64,000 nucleotides of DNA, taken from Amyelois transitella. Taxonomy: Eukaryota; Arthropoda; Insecta; Lepidoptera; Pyralidae. Positions 40,401-51,531 of the stretch are shown piece after piece (position 1 is the stretch's first letter; each line of letters begins with the position of its first letter). The notes below the pieces were generated by a model. It saw nothing but the letters and a program-made list of their open reading frames with translations. It had not been told where the DNA came from and did no database searches. Where the stretch lies: contig NC_083523.1 of assembly GCF_032362555.1 (NCBI RefSeq), positions 2,393,501 to 2,457,500 on the forward strand. The letters run 5' to 3'. A program made the translations under genes and the position numbers.

Positions 40401-43400
40401 CACGTCTATATTCCTTGCGGGGCAGACAGAGCCAACAGTCTTGTTAAGACTGAAAGGCCACGTTAAGCTTGGTTTTATGTTGAAATTGAGATTTATATAG
40501 TGACGGGTTGCTAACCCATCGCCTATAAGAGGTATCCAAGCTTTATAAATAAACCTATCCCTTAGTCGTCTTGTACAACAACCATGGGAAAGATATGTAG
40601 TGCTTCTATTCTAAAGTGCCGGACACCACACGGCACACGGCTGCATTAACATACCTAAATATTTTTAAGTTCTCCAGAACCTACAGTTTTCATATCGATT
40701 TGCAATAACCACAGCAACCAAGCCGGAGGTCACGACCTACGTGGCCAAGGAGCAACCGGAGGTGACCTTGAAGTGTTCCCTGCCTTCGTCGTACGTCGTC
40801 ACGTCCTGCGTCTTCCAAGATCCATCTGGACGCGCGATCGCAGCTGACGGGGGATCGGAGAATCGTTATATCGCCTTTGGTGCTGGAGCTGCGTATGTTG
40901 TTATTACATACATACATATACAAATGGTCACGGCTATATCCCTTGTGGGGTAGACAGAGCCAACAGTCTTGAAAATACTGATAGGCCACGTTCAGCAGTT
41001 TGGCTTTATGATGGAATTGAGATTCAAATAGTGACAGGTTGCTAGACCATCGCCTAAAAAAAGAATCCCAAGTTTGTAAGCCTATCCCTTAGTCGCCTTT
41101 TACGACATCCATGGGAAAGAGATGGTGTGATCCTATTCTTTTTTGTATTGGTGCCGGGAACCACACGGCACGGCACTATTTTGTTATTATAACTTTTAAT
41201 TCTTCTTTAAAGCGATTCGATAGCAGTGTATCACTAGCTGCTTTTTGTACATTTACACACAGAAGAAGATAGTGGTAATGGACTCCATCACAGGACAACG
41301 AGATGCAGACGGAAATTTCACCCTTTTGTCTATTATTAATTAATTTAACGCTTCGATAACTCCTATTAAAAATGCGAAAGTTTGTGAGTATGTATGTATG
41401 GATGTTTCAGTACAAATGGCGAGGTTGCTTCAAACGAATGCGGCCTCCGTATCACAGAACCCGTTACTTCTGACCTCGGTTTATGGCGTTGCGCTGTACA
41501 AACAGACCAAGATGTCTCCTACGGCTTCTTGACTGTGCTGTGCCCGTGGGCCATGCAAGACCCTAACGTCGCTGCCTCTGTTGTCTCGGGTAAATTATAC
41601 AGGGTGACATTTAAAACAACTGCATCCTTTTAAACATAGACTATACCCATGCTTCTGAGCCGTTTGAGCTTATTTTTATTTAAATTAAACGTCATCATTT
41701 TCAAAGTACCCAAAATCGCCGAGCTTGCATGAAGAGAGTTATGAATGTGGATGAAGCGAAGGAAATATGCAGAGATCGTGGCAAGTGGAAAGAGGAAGTC
41801 TCTGCCTACCCCTCCAGGAAAGAGGAGTGATTTTATGTATGTATATATATCATCATTTTCACATTTAAAAAACCCTCAAAAACTACGTCACACGCTTTAT
41901 TAAAGACCAATACTACAAAAAGAAATTAAAACAAAGCATGTAAATAAATGTCTGAAAAATAAATTATTTTTCTAGTGTCTAGATCAACTAAAGTACAGAG
42001 TTGTCGAGATCGCTCAGCTGAATGCTAAATCTTACGCGTCGCTTTTCCGCCGGCCGGGGTGATATGACGTATTTAGGATCGTGGATCTGGAAACTTTAAT
42101 TTTTTTTCGTACTTTCTGAAATATGAACCGATATTTTTCTTTAAATATCCTTTAGATGAGTACACTTAACAGTAAAATTTATGCAGTTGAATTAAAAGTC
42201 ACCCTGTATTTATCGTATGACATGTCTCATGATTTGAAATAGCTACTAAGTTTAAGTAAGAATCCACATATCCAGTCCAAAGTATGACTTGATAATATTT
42301 TGGTGGAATTTAGCACACGATATTTAAGATAACTTCGGATCTGCTTAAAAAGATTTCTTTTTCGAATCTCACAATTTTTTTTAAATCTTTTGAAAAGAAT
42401 CTTTATTGCCAAATTTAATTAAAATCGGTTTAGTACTATGTAGTTTTAAAGTTTATTCGATATAAAATCCGTAAGACTACCGTACTAAGACTGGTATTAC
42501 TTACTGATTGATAAATTGGCTTAAAATAAAGTGTTATAAGTATTAATACTAGCAGTTACCCATGACGTAATTCTAAAAATAACATTTATTGATTCTAATT
42601 GTTTCATATCCCATATCGATTTTTTGCCAATATCTTTCAAGCAAGTACCTACAGATATCGGTCAGTAACTATTTTATTACACCTATGTATTTCAGAGCCA
42701 ACCCTGACAGCCCACCAGAACGCAATCTCCCACATGGAAGGCGACAGTCTGACCATGTCCTGCTCCATCCAGGCCGCAGTCAGGTACTGCTACTTCAGGA
42801 GACCCAATGGAATGACCCACAGCGTTGCCCCTGGTGAGTTCACCTGTAAATTGTTCATCTTCCTATTTCTACTGGCCTTTGTCTATCTAATTACAACCGC
42901 ACTTCTCTGGAGAGGAGCCATTAGTGCGCCGGTGATCATAATTCTGGATCGGGTGAGTCATCTATACTAATATTATAAAGCTGAAGAGTTGGTTTGTTTG
43001 AACGCGCTAATCTCAGAAACTACTGGTTCAAATTGAAAAATTCTTTTTGTGTTGAATTGACTAAGTATTTATCGAGGAAGGCTTTAGGCTATATTACATT
43101 ACGCTGCAACTATAAGGAGCGAAGAAATAATGGAAAATGTGAAAAACACGGGGAAAATTATTAATCCTTGAGGGCTTCAATGATGCCTAAAATAACTATT
43201 CCACGCGGACGAAGTCGCGGGCACAGCCAGAGTTTTTAAACGAAGCGACTTCCGTCTGAACATAACCCATATTGGATCATGGTTACATACATACTTACCT
43301 TTGTCCAAATTTGTTGATTTAATAAATATGTTTTCCCCAGGCGTTACCTCCGACGAGTTCGAGTACGTAGGCCTCGGCCTGGACGCCGGGGAGTGCGGCA

Positions 43401-46226
43401 TCAGGTTCCCCCGGCTGCAGGCCCCCGAGGCGGGGCACTGGCCGGAGGGCCGCTGGAGCTGCCACGTGGGGCTGCTGGACGAGGCGCAGCCCGAGCAGAG
43501 GGCCAACATGCAGGTGGACATCAACCGTGAGTTTGGTTGCCATTCTTGAAGTAATACATTCGGAAGTTCCGCGCACAAGATGGCGGAAAATTAAAATGAT
43601 AGGTGGTTTTTGGCACGCAAGATGGCCGCCAAACAAGAATACCTGTAACTTGATGAGAGCAAAATCAAACAACTAATTTGCAGATTCAGATCAATCGTAA
43701 CTTTAATTTGTCGAACAAAGTTATTTTCTTACAAAATGGCGGCACATTAAAATAAAAGATTGTTTGAGACACAAGATGGCCGCCAAAATGGACACCTATT
43801 ACGTGGGTTGTTAAGAGATTAGCCCAAACAGAGGTAATCTGTAGGTTTACATCATACGAGTTATACCCGATTTTTACACAATAAGGTAGAAAGTAGAATA
43901 GAATTTTAGCAAACAAAATGGCGGCTGAAAATGAAAACTTGTCCCTACTTACCTTACCAAGCGCTACATTAGTCCCGATTGGTCCGATTTTGATGCAGCG
44001 TGTAAACATCTATCATTCAATTTACAGCTCCGATTGAAGTGAGCCAGTACGTCAACGACAGAGGCCTGACCGTGGAAGCCGATGTGTTCCAGAATCAAGC
44101 CGTGGAGTATTGCAGATATGTTCGTATTGACGGGCAAGGTGAGACTCTTTTTTTGTACTTTCTAAAATGATTTAGGTAATATAAAAAAAACTATGAATCG
44201 CATAAAAAATGCATTTAACGTTGTCGGCCTAAATGCCTTATTCACGAATATTAATAGGTACCTGTCTTATCTACCCTCTCTTTCAAGTTATTTCGAATAA
44301 CATAGATAGATAGTGTTAAAAAGAGATAAAAAGTAAGACATAAATATGACTTGTCAATGTTCATGATTATGAAGGCTGATGAAAACACAGCAATTTCATC
44401 AGTAAGCCATACATCTGATCGTGGCCTTTCAGTCTTTTCAAGACTGTTGGCTCTGTCTACTCCGCAAGTGATATAGATATTACCTATATAGATTACTAAC
44501 TAGGATTAACCATTTACCGTGCCGTGTGGTTCCCGGCACCAATACGAAAAAGACCACACCATCTCTTTCCCATAGATGTCATAAAAGGCGACTAAGGAAT
44601 AGGAATAGGCTGAATGGGAATCTTAAATAGGCGATGGTCTAGCAACCTGTCGCTATTTGAATCTCAATTCTATCATTAAGCCTGAGCAAGAGCTGAACGT
44701 GTCCATTCAGTCTTTTCAAGACTATTGGCTCTGTCTACCCCGCAAGGGATATAGACGTGACCATATGTATGTATGTATGTATTAACCATTAATTAAAAAT
44801 AAATTACATAATATTTAAGACCTTGTTGTACTCATATTATGCAAATAAAAGTTTGAATTTGAATTTATTATCCAGGATTCACATCAGCCAACCTGCCCGA
44901 CTCCCGTTACTCCTCCCACGAGCAGAGAAGCCGCGGCCACTGCAGCATCAGCGTCCAGAGCCCCACGATCCTGGAGCACCACCCGTGGACCGTCGCCGCC
45001 AAGGTCGTGGGCAGGGACGGGGAGGTGCTGGCCGTCACCTCGCACACTATCAGCGGGCCGGCGCCTGATGCTGATGATGGATCTTCAAGTATGTTGTATA
45101 CCTACATATATACTAACACGTCTGTATCCCTTTTGGGGTCGACAGAGACATCAGTTTTGGAAAGACTGAAAGATCACGTCCAGCTGTGTGACAGGTTGCA
45201 GCCCATCACCTACAAGAATCCCAAGTTAATTAGCCCTTAGTCGCCGTTTACGACATCCGTTGCAAAAATATGGAATGGAATACTTTAGTAGAATAGAATA
45301 GATTTATTTTCAAAATTGGATACAAGGTATTATTATTATTACTTATTGACGTCACATCACTTAAATCTAATTATAACTACTACCGCTTCCAAAGCGCATG
45401 TGTAGAAGAAGCGGCGGAACAAACTACACTGCAGCATTTTCATCGGACGTCAATTTACAAATATAGATCTCTTAAATCTAAATACTGGACGAATGCACAT
45501 TGTCTACATTAAAAAACATGAATGAATGTAGAACTGATTATGTCAATACGATATAGTACCGGGTAACCAAATGGCAAACTACTAGTAAGTTGTATAATCA
45601 CCTTAAATTATCATTAATGACTGATCACTGACGCACAGACCAAACCAAAACTAGATACCTCTCGTACTTATATGAAATTTAGCATCATTTTATGCGGGTA
45701 CGTACGCCAAACGTACTCTAGTATACCATAGACATAGGAAAAAAACCGTAGAAATGCTTTTATGTATCTACTTGAAACTATAGGTATGCGATTCATTCGT
45801 GTTGCTAATGGAACTAGTAATGCAATCGACATTTTCTGTACAGTACGCGAAACATGTCACAAAATTACGTTTTTGTGAACTACTGTTCGATTGAAGCGTT
45901 CAATTGTTTGGTACCATTATTTCTTTTGTTTATAAATTCCTTTAATTGTTAAATGAAATAAATAAATAAATAATTCTAGGACTTATTTAAATTTTTTTAA
46001 ACTTTCAGACAACTATATCTGGCTCTGGTGCACCGGCATCTTAGGAGGTGTGCTTCTCATCTGCGCCGGTATCCTCTTCATCCCGGCCAAGAACAGGAGG
46101 AACACCATAGCCAGAGCCAACTCCTGGAAGAACAGCTTCAGGAGCAGCATCCAGAAAACGCCATTGCCTGATGATAGTGGTGCCAACAACGTCGCTAGGA
46201 CCACTCCGCCTGCGCAAACCGCTTAG
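37415..46226 (+). CDS. Single-pass membrane protein with three Ig-like cysteine modules, 10 exons, function unknown
   Basis: Exons: 37415-37454, 38019-38078, 40299-40340, 40715-40892, 41411-41589, 42696-42833, 43341-43526, 44028-44138, 44876-45088 and 46009-46226. They sum to 1365 nt, 454 codons plus stop, all in phase. A signal peptide (MASTKALYMLILAGAVTAF) is split over exons 1-2. Three extracellular modules follow, each coded by two exons. Module 1 has TLKCSLPSSYVVTSCVF, then NECGLRI and LWRCAV. Module 2 has MSCSIQAAVRYCYF, GECGIRF and RWSCHV. Module 3 keeps only YCRYV and GHCSISV, so the outer Cys pair is lost. The four-Cys pattern with a final G-x-W-x-C resembles an Ig fold with an extra disulfide. 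Exon 10 encodes a membrane helix (WCTGILGGVLLICAGILFI), a basic stop-transfer AKNRR and a tail of about 45 residues. I do not recognise a named orthologue; a cell-surface recognition or adhesion role is only an inference. Confidence 0.8.
40388..40637 (-). mobile_element. Family A element, full length, in the Ig-like gene intron 3
   Basis: Tail CATACATATAGTCACGTC is at the left; the right end keeps a changed hairpin (GTGCCGGACACCACACGGCAC). Confidence 0.85.
40903..41172 (-). mobile_element. Family A element, full length, directly behind the exon 4 donor of the Ig-like gene
   Basis: The exon 4 donor is at 40893, and the (CATA)n tail of the element starts about 10 nt later. The hairpin end is intact. 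Confidence 0.9.
42961..43233 (+). mobile_element. Helitron-type non-autonomous element inserted in a family D copy
   Basis: It starts TCTATACTAATATTATAAAG and ends near ACGAAGTCGCGGGCACAGCC. A CGCG..CGCG hairpin lies just before the 3' end, and there is no target duplication. Family D sequence is continuous across it (GGGTGAGTCA before, TTTTTAAACGAAGCG after). These are Helitron traits; the usual CTAG end is changed here. Confidence 0.75.
44516..44785 (+). mobile_element. Family A element, near full length, in the Ig-like gene intron 8
   Basis: It runs from GTGCCGTGTGGTTCCCGGCAC to (TATG)n at about 44783. An older, diverged A tail precedes it at about 44390-44480. Confidence 0.9.
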
Positions 46227-46292
46227 AAACATTAAGACATTATATATTTTGTGATACCTACTGCATACTGGCATTAAAGTGCATTTATAAAA

Positions 46293-46460
46293 TACTAGCT
46301 TTAACCCGAGTCTCCGTCCGCGTGTAAAAAGTACCCTAAATCCTTATCCGTACACTATATTTTATGCAAAATTTTCATGCAGTTCGGTCCAATGGTTTAA
46401 CTGTAAAGATTTAAAGAAGAACAAACAAACTAACTTGCACTTTTAAAATATTAGTATGAT
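46293..46460 (-). mobile_element. Helitron-type remnant just downstream of the Ig-like gene
   Basis: It opens with ATACTAGCTTTAACCCGAGT and closes with AACTTGCACTTTTAAAATAT and TTAGTAT, a layout common to lepidopteran Helitron ends. Confidence 0.6.
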
Positions 46461-46734
46461 TATTGCTTTTTATGTATACCTAAAATTCGTGATATAGTTT
46501 AAGAGAGTTAAAAAACAGCGAGCACCGCTCGGTCACCCAGGTTCTTGGTTCTTATGTTTAAAAGTCGTGGCGAAATTATAGAAATAAAATTACTTAATCC
46601 TCATCAAATATCGTAGGAAGCAAATAAGAAACATGATTTTTATTTTTGGAAACAGTTGCTCAGACGCATGGACTCGTAACCCATGTTCTTAAAAAAATCC
46701 TTTGGCTCTTCATCTGACATGATGATAGTGATAT

Positions 46735-46930
46735 TCTTAATCCTGGCCTAAAACGTGAGGAACATCGCCAGAGCCAAGTCCTGGAAGAACGGCTTTAGAA
46801 GCAGCATCCAGAAAACGCCATTGCCTGATGGTTATGTTGCCAGAAACACATCGCCCGCGCAAGCCCCTTACATAGTTTAAGAGTACCTATATACCTAATG
46901 TATATTGATATTAAAGTGCATTTATAATCA
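46735..46930 (+). pseudogene. Decayed duplicate of the last exon of the Ig-like membrane protein gene
   Basis: About 510 bp beyond the real stop codon, sequence matching exon 10 and its 3' UTR recurs. It can be read as IARAKSWKNGFRSSIQKTPL then PDGYVARNTSPAQ, against IARANSWKNSFRSSIQKTPL in the real exon. The match runs on into the 3' UTR (ATTAAAGTGCATTTATAA in both). The membrane-helix part is mostly lost, and a TAA interrupts the frame just before the conserved stretch (GCC TAA AAC GTG AGG), so it probably no longer works as an alternative last exon. Confidence 0.8.
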
Positions 46931-48413
46931 GAGTTTTCTTATTTGTTTAAGCTTAACGTGGTTAATTGTTTGTGTACTCTATTCTCTAAGTTAGGGATAA
47001 AGACGTTGACACCTATATGCCTTTTCCTGTTTTTAAATTCCTAAGGATACGCCGAGAAAAATCTGAAGATAGAAATCGAACAGGAGTTTTTTCTACCTCT
47101 TCACTACATAGTGTAAAGCAAAGTATCTTCCCACGTCTGTATGTATCTTTAAAACTACAGGATTTTGATGCGGTTTTTTTAATAGATAGAGTGATTCATG
47201 AGGTAGGTTTCTATGTACAAATTCAACCCGTGCGAAACCGGAGCCGGTCGCTAGTATGGATATAAACATAACGTGGAAAGGGTAATAAACTTGGAACTTT
47301 TAGGCGATAGGTAAGCTAGCAGCCTGTCTGAATTTCAATTCCATTACTAAGCCATCTAGCTGAATGTGGTCTGTCAGTCTTTTCGAGACTGTTCTGTATA
47401 CTCGTAAGGCACTCATAAGGCATACGGACGTGGTTTAAATAGGAGATATTACTCTCACGTAATCTAACTTTCAATAAATTTATCATTTTGTTTTCATCTG
47501 CCATCAATGTGCCAGTGAAACCCTTCAGCCTGGATTTTCAGGAACTCCTCCGTTTATTGGAAAAAAAAACCAGATTTAAAACAACATTTTATTAACAACA
47601 AATAATATTAGATTAGAACATTTGTATAAAATCCATATCGTATAGACTGTTATTGTCTAAGTGGAATGATTTAATAAATTCGAAGAGTAAATTTTAAATT
47701 AAACATGGCAAGAACAATAAACAAATTTCATAAAATATACTTAAAATTAAATTAAATGTCAAACAATAATGGCACTAATCAAATCACTACCTAAATATTG
47801 TAGGTATTAGTGGAGTAAGTATAGATTATCAATATAATAATTTGTGTCCCTATAAGTTTCGTTTGGTAGCTTTCGAGTCTAGCAACTTTTGGCTATTTCT
47901 ACCCCGCAAGCAAAGACGTGATATTTGTGTTTGCTTAAATATTATTAATCAGTAGATTAAGAATCGGTGTAATGTCAATAAAATATTTATAGTAGGTAGG
48001 AAATTAAGACTTTTAGGTACGTAGATACGTACTTAATCTTCACATTTTTTAATTTATTTATAAGTATTTGTATTTAATACAGCACTTTGCTTATACTTAG
48101 GTAGATATCTTTTAAATCTAAAAAATACCGTTTACTGGTTTACTGTTTTACTGGTAACATTCTGTTTCACTTTAGTTTTCAGTTTTTTGTTTTCTTTTAA
48201 AATATCTTACTGTAAATTGTGACTTTTTTTTATAAAAATGGCATGTAACTTTTATTTTACTCTTTTTTTCAATAGATAATCTACTCGTATCTGGTTATAA
48301 GGAAGGGTTGGTTTGAGACCTGTGACTTTTGGCTCTGTCTACGGTTAGGGATATAGCGTAATGTGTATGTGTTGGTTTTCTTCCCAGCCTTTCATTGACA
48401 AGCCAAATGAGTT
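46931..48413. other. Region between the Ig-like gene and the second MPC2-type exon
   Basis: Apart from the Helitron remnant and an A fragment at about 47280-47430, this is AT-rich sequence without a recognisable gene. Confidence 0.6.
47085..47260 (+). mobile_element. Helitron-type remnant, intergenic
   Basis: It reads CACTACATAGTGTAAAGCAA at the left and ends CCGGAGCCGGTCGCTAGTA with a CTAG end. Confidence 0.6.
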
Positions 48414-48632
48414 TCATTGCAATTTTCTCTGATAATTTACAGCCCTGAAGCACTGCACGCCGTTAGCGACTCCCAATGAGAAATTACACAAAGACAGGGC
48501 ATAATTAATGGGCCTGATGACCAGGCAGTACCGGGTCCAGATGAGGCCGGTGGCGGCGAGGGTGGCTGCCTGGGTCGGAGACACCTTGTCCAGGGGGCGT
48601 CGGTACTCGTCCAGGGAAACTAGCACTAGGGC
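48414..48632 (-). CDS. Second MPC2-type last exon (alternative exon or partial paralogue)
   Basis: After an ATTCCAG acceptor, a 219-nt frame encodes ALVLVSLDEYRRPLDKVSP, TQAATLAATGLIWTRYCLVI and RPINYALSLCNF, and ends in a stop at 48414. It lines up with MPC2 exon 3 from its first residue and has the same intron phase (0). No matching copies of MPC2 exons 1-2 are seen between 48,640 and 51,530. It may be a mutually exclusive last exon of the MPC2 gene, about 2.9 kb beyond the first one, or what is left of a tandem paralogue. The usual Pro-Lys-Asn of the second helix is Pro-Ile-Asn here. The frame is open and looks constrained rather than decayed. Confidence 0.7.
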   Translation of the reverse strand, partial: ALVLVSLDEYRRPLDKVSPTQAATLAATGLIWTRYCLVIRPINYALSLCNFSLGVANGVQCFRAVNYQRKLQ

Positions 48633-48711
48633 CTGGAATCAGTTTTGAAATGACCATGCATACTTAGGTATACTAATAAGGTACAGAGTGACGTAATTCG
48701 GCCTCTAACGT

Positions 48712-49168
48712 TGGCCTCTGTGGCGCAGCGGTAGTGCGCTTGTCTGTAATTTAAGATTCTATTCTAAGTATAATTTAATATTGTGAAGTTGACGTTGTTG
48801 AAGAAAATGCTGCAGTGCAGTTTGTTACCGCTTCTTCTGCACTGACGCCTTGGAAGCGGCAGTAAACTTAGTTTTTAAGTAATTTATTTGACGTTAACCA
48901 ATGTTGTTAAACCATACGACAATTATTTAGCGATATATAGTATCCTATAATAATGAATAAAAATTTTGAATTTGAATTTGTAACACCGGAGGTCCCGGGT
49001 TCGAATCCCGGTCAGGGCATGATGAGAAAAGAACTTTTTCTGATTGGCTTGGGTCTTGGATGTTTATCTATATAAGTATTTAATATAAAATATAGTATCG
49101 TTGAGTTAGTATCTCGTAACACAAGTCTCGAAGGCTAGCTCAATCTGGGTCAGTCTGAGTAATTTGAA
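48712..49168 (+). mobile_element. tRNA-derived SINE (family T) interrupted by a C2 insertion
   Basis: The A-box half is at 48712-48756, and the B-box half and body are at 48980-49168 (GGTCCCGGGTTCGAATCCCG). The insert between them shows that C2 jumped after this SINE had settled. Confidence 0.85.
48801..48980 (+). mobile_element. Family C2 LINE-like 3' end inside a tRNA-derived SINE
   Basis: C2 is a relative of C1 (AAAATGCTGCAGTGCAGTTT, TGACGCCTTGGAAGCGGCAG) but ends in AATAAAAA and (GAATTT)n. The surrounding SINE is split between GCTTGTCTGTAA and TTTGTAACACCGG, with TGTAA on both sides as a short target duplication. Other C2 copies: 16110-16291 (+), 31308-31530 (-) and 33345-33548 (-). Confidence 0.75.
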
Positions 49169-49169
49169 A

Positions 49170-51531
49170 AAAAAAAATAAAAAAAAATTTGCCGGATTTA
49201 ATGCGTAAAGGCACATGTTTTAATCCCAGCTCGACCATTTTTTTTCTGTTAAATCTAAGTGGATAATTAGAATTTACACCTCTGAATAACAGATCATGCT
49301 AGCTGAGCATAGCTACAAATTATATTTTCGGGTTTCGGCATTAAGATAGGTCTCTATTTCACTATTAGGTATACAAAGTACTCTTTGGTATAAACATCTT
49401 GTTTTCTTGAGCAGCTAAACATCAGGGTGGTAGTTTTAGTTACATTCGACTTACCTCTGCATTTTGAATGAAAATGTCTCACATTCCAATCCCCAAGTCA
49501 AGGCAATATTAGTATGTTTTCTTAAATAAATTTCGATGGACTTGCTTTGTAAATAAATAATTACCCAGTGGTTTCAATCCGATTAAGGGTGAACCTGTTA
49601 TGGATTTTCTTGCATGCGTTGAAACATTCACTGTTAAGTTTAAGCTTTGAAATTACTGGGATTTACATACTCACGAAATGCTTTTCTTTAGTCCCCGTAA
49701 CCAATGAAATATCTGTGATGGAATGATTAAGATATGGGTGGGCTACAAATTAATAGGGATGCTATTCTTAAATTCGGTGACTCACAGATAGGAAGTCGAT
49801 AAATTTTCTTTCAACGTCGTTTCATCTTGTGTGTACGATTTTAATAAACATATAGATACAACGTTTTTAAAAATACGTGTTGTAATTAAAACCTAAATTT
49901 GTATCCCAACCCAATACACAGAAAGAAGGCCAATAAATAATAGAGGATCTGAAATAACAAACGTATATTCATCACAAGTAAAAGGTATACAAAAATAAAC
50001 AGTATTAATACATGATTTGATGACATCTTCGATTACATTTCCAGACCCGAAACTATCACATTTTAGTATTTCGCACACTAATAAATAACAATGTACAGAA
50101 GATTAGGTACTTAACGTCACATAGAGAATACTTTTGTTAGTTGAAATATATAACTTATATTCGTACTTTCATCATCATCGTTTTTATCCCTTACGGGGTA
50201 AACAGAGCCAAGAGTCTAAAAAGATTGAAACGCTCTTTACTTTCAGCTCTATGGCTTAATTTTTATTAAACAATTTAAGCAATTAGGAGAATTACGGTTT
50301 TCAAAAACGTTCGAAAGATTTTCGCTCGATATCCAACGGAATCATTCGTTTCACCGATTTAAGTAAGTAGTAATAAATTAAGGAATAACCCCCTGAATTC
50401 CGTTAAGTTATAATATATCAACTAACAAAGCTTGTGAAAAATATTTTTAGAGAACAATATCACAAGTTGAGAAGACATTTTTAGAGAACAATATCACAAG
50501 TTGTGAAGACCCACAACCAAATAGTCGAAAACAAAAAATAATTAACAACAATTTGTGGTAATAAATAAGGGAACACCATCATTTTCAATTTTCCTTCACT
50601 CTGTTCGGATAATGTGATATTTATCTAGGTATTTAAAGATTTAAGGGCACTAAGTAAGGGCATTGCCACACTGGCAGATTGCGAGCGTTTTTAAAGCGGA
50701 GCGTCCACGCAGCGTACGAGTCCCGGATGTGTGAGCAAGTGGCGATACCGCAACGTCTTTACCGCGCGGCCGCTCCGCTTGGAAAACGCTTGCAATCCTC
50801 CAGTGTGGCAGCACCCTAAATGATTTTCCCATTGTTTCGCTTAATTAGGAAGAGACATCGTTATTCATATTTGCACTGTCATGGTAGTCTGTTTCAATGC
50901 TAACTAGGCTAAATAAATAATATAAAAATAAATAATAACTACAAAAAAGTTGTAGGTATATACTATTTTGTAAAATATACTCGTTTGTACTATGTGTACA
51001 AATGGTATAACTGGAAATATTTCACTATTTCGTCATTAATTAAGGACCGAATATTTTTTGCTCAACTTGCTTCACATTTGAGCCAATACTTTAAACAGTT
51101 AACTCCTGATAAACTTTAATTCCTAAAAGGTCTACTTAGAACTATATCCCACTACTTGCGACCTCGTATTTATTTCTATTAAATAATGCATAATTCTCAC
51201 ACCCACTGAGATTGATATAATCAAATTATACTAAATTAGGGTTGACCATAATAGCACTGAAATAATATAGAAACAGTTACAACCGATTATCAATTACCGA
51301 AATCGCATTGGAAGCTGTTAACTTTGATTTTATCACGTGATTAAATGTTTTATTTCTTGAAATTAACTTCATAAAAAAAGTTGTACGAAATTAAAAAAAA
51401 TATTGTAACTGCATTTTTAAAACCTATATTAACCTATTTGGCATCTATATCAAGTACTTCAATATCTTAACTACAATACCTCATGTGCCAATGGCAACCC
51501 TAATTAAAACCCGTAACAACCCGTATTTAAC
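49170..51531. other. AT-rich stretch between the two MPC2-type last exons
   Basis: No exon-like sequence was found. It holds an A fragment (50170-50265), a two-copy 36-bp tandem repeat (about 50446-50513, TTTTTAGAGAACAATATCAC) and the MITE at 50658. It may be intron of MPC2 if the exon at 48414 is used. Confidence 0.55.
50658..50816. mobile_element. 159-bp MITE with long imperfect inverted ends, possibly PIF/Harbinger type
   Basis: The ends GGGCATTGCCACACTGGCAG and GGGTGCTGCCACACTGGAGG (reversed) are complementary over about 45 bp with a few differences. TAA flanks both sides (50655-50657 and 50817-50819), the 3-bp target typical of PIF/Harbinger. There is no coding capacity. It is strikingly GC-rich for its surroundings. 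Confidence 0.8.
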
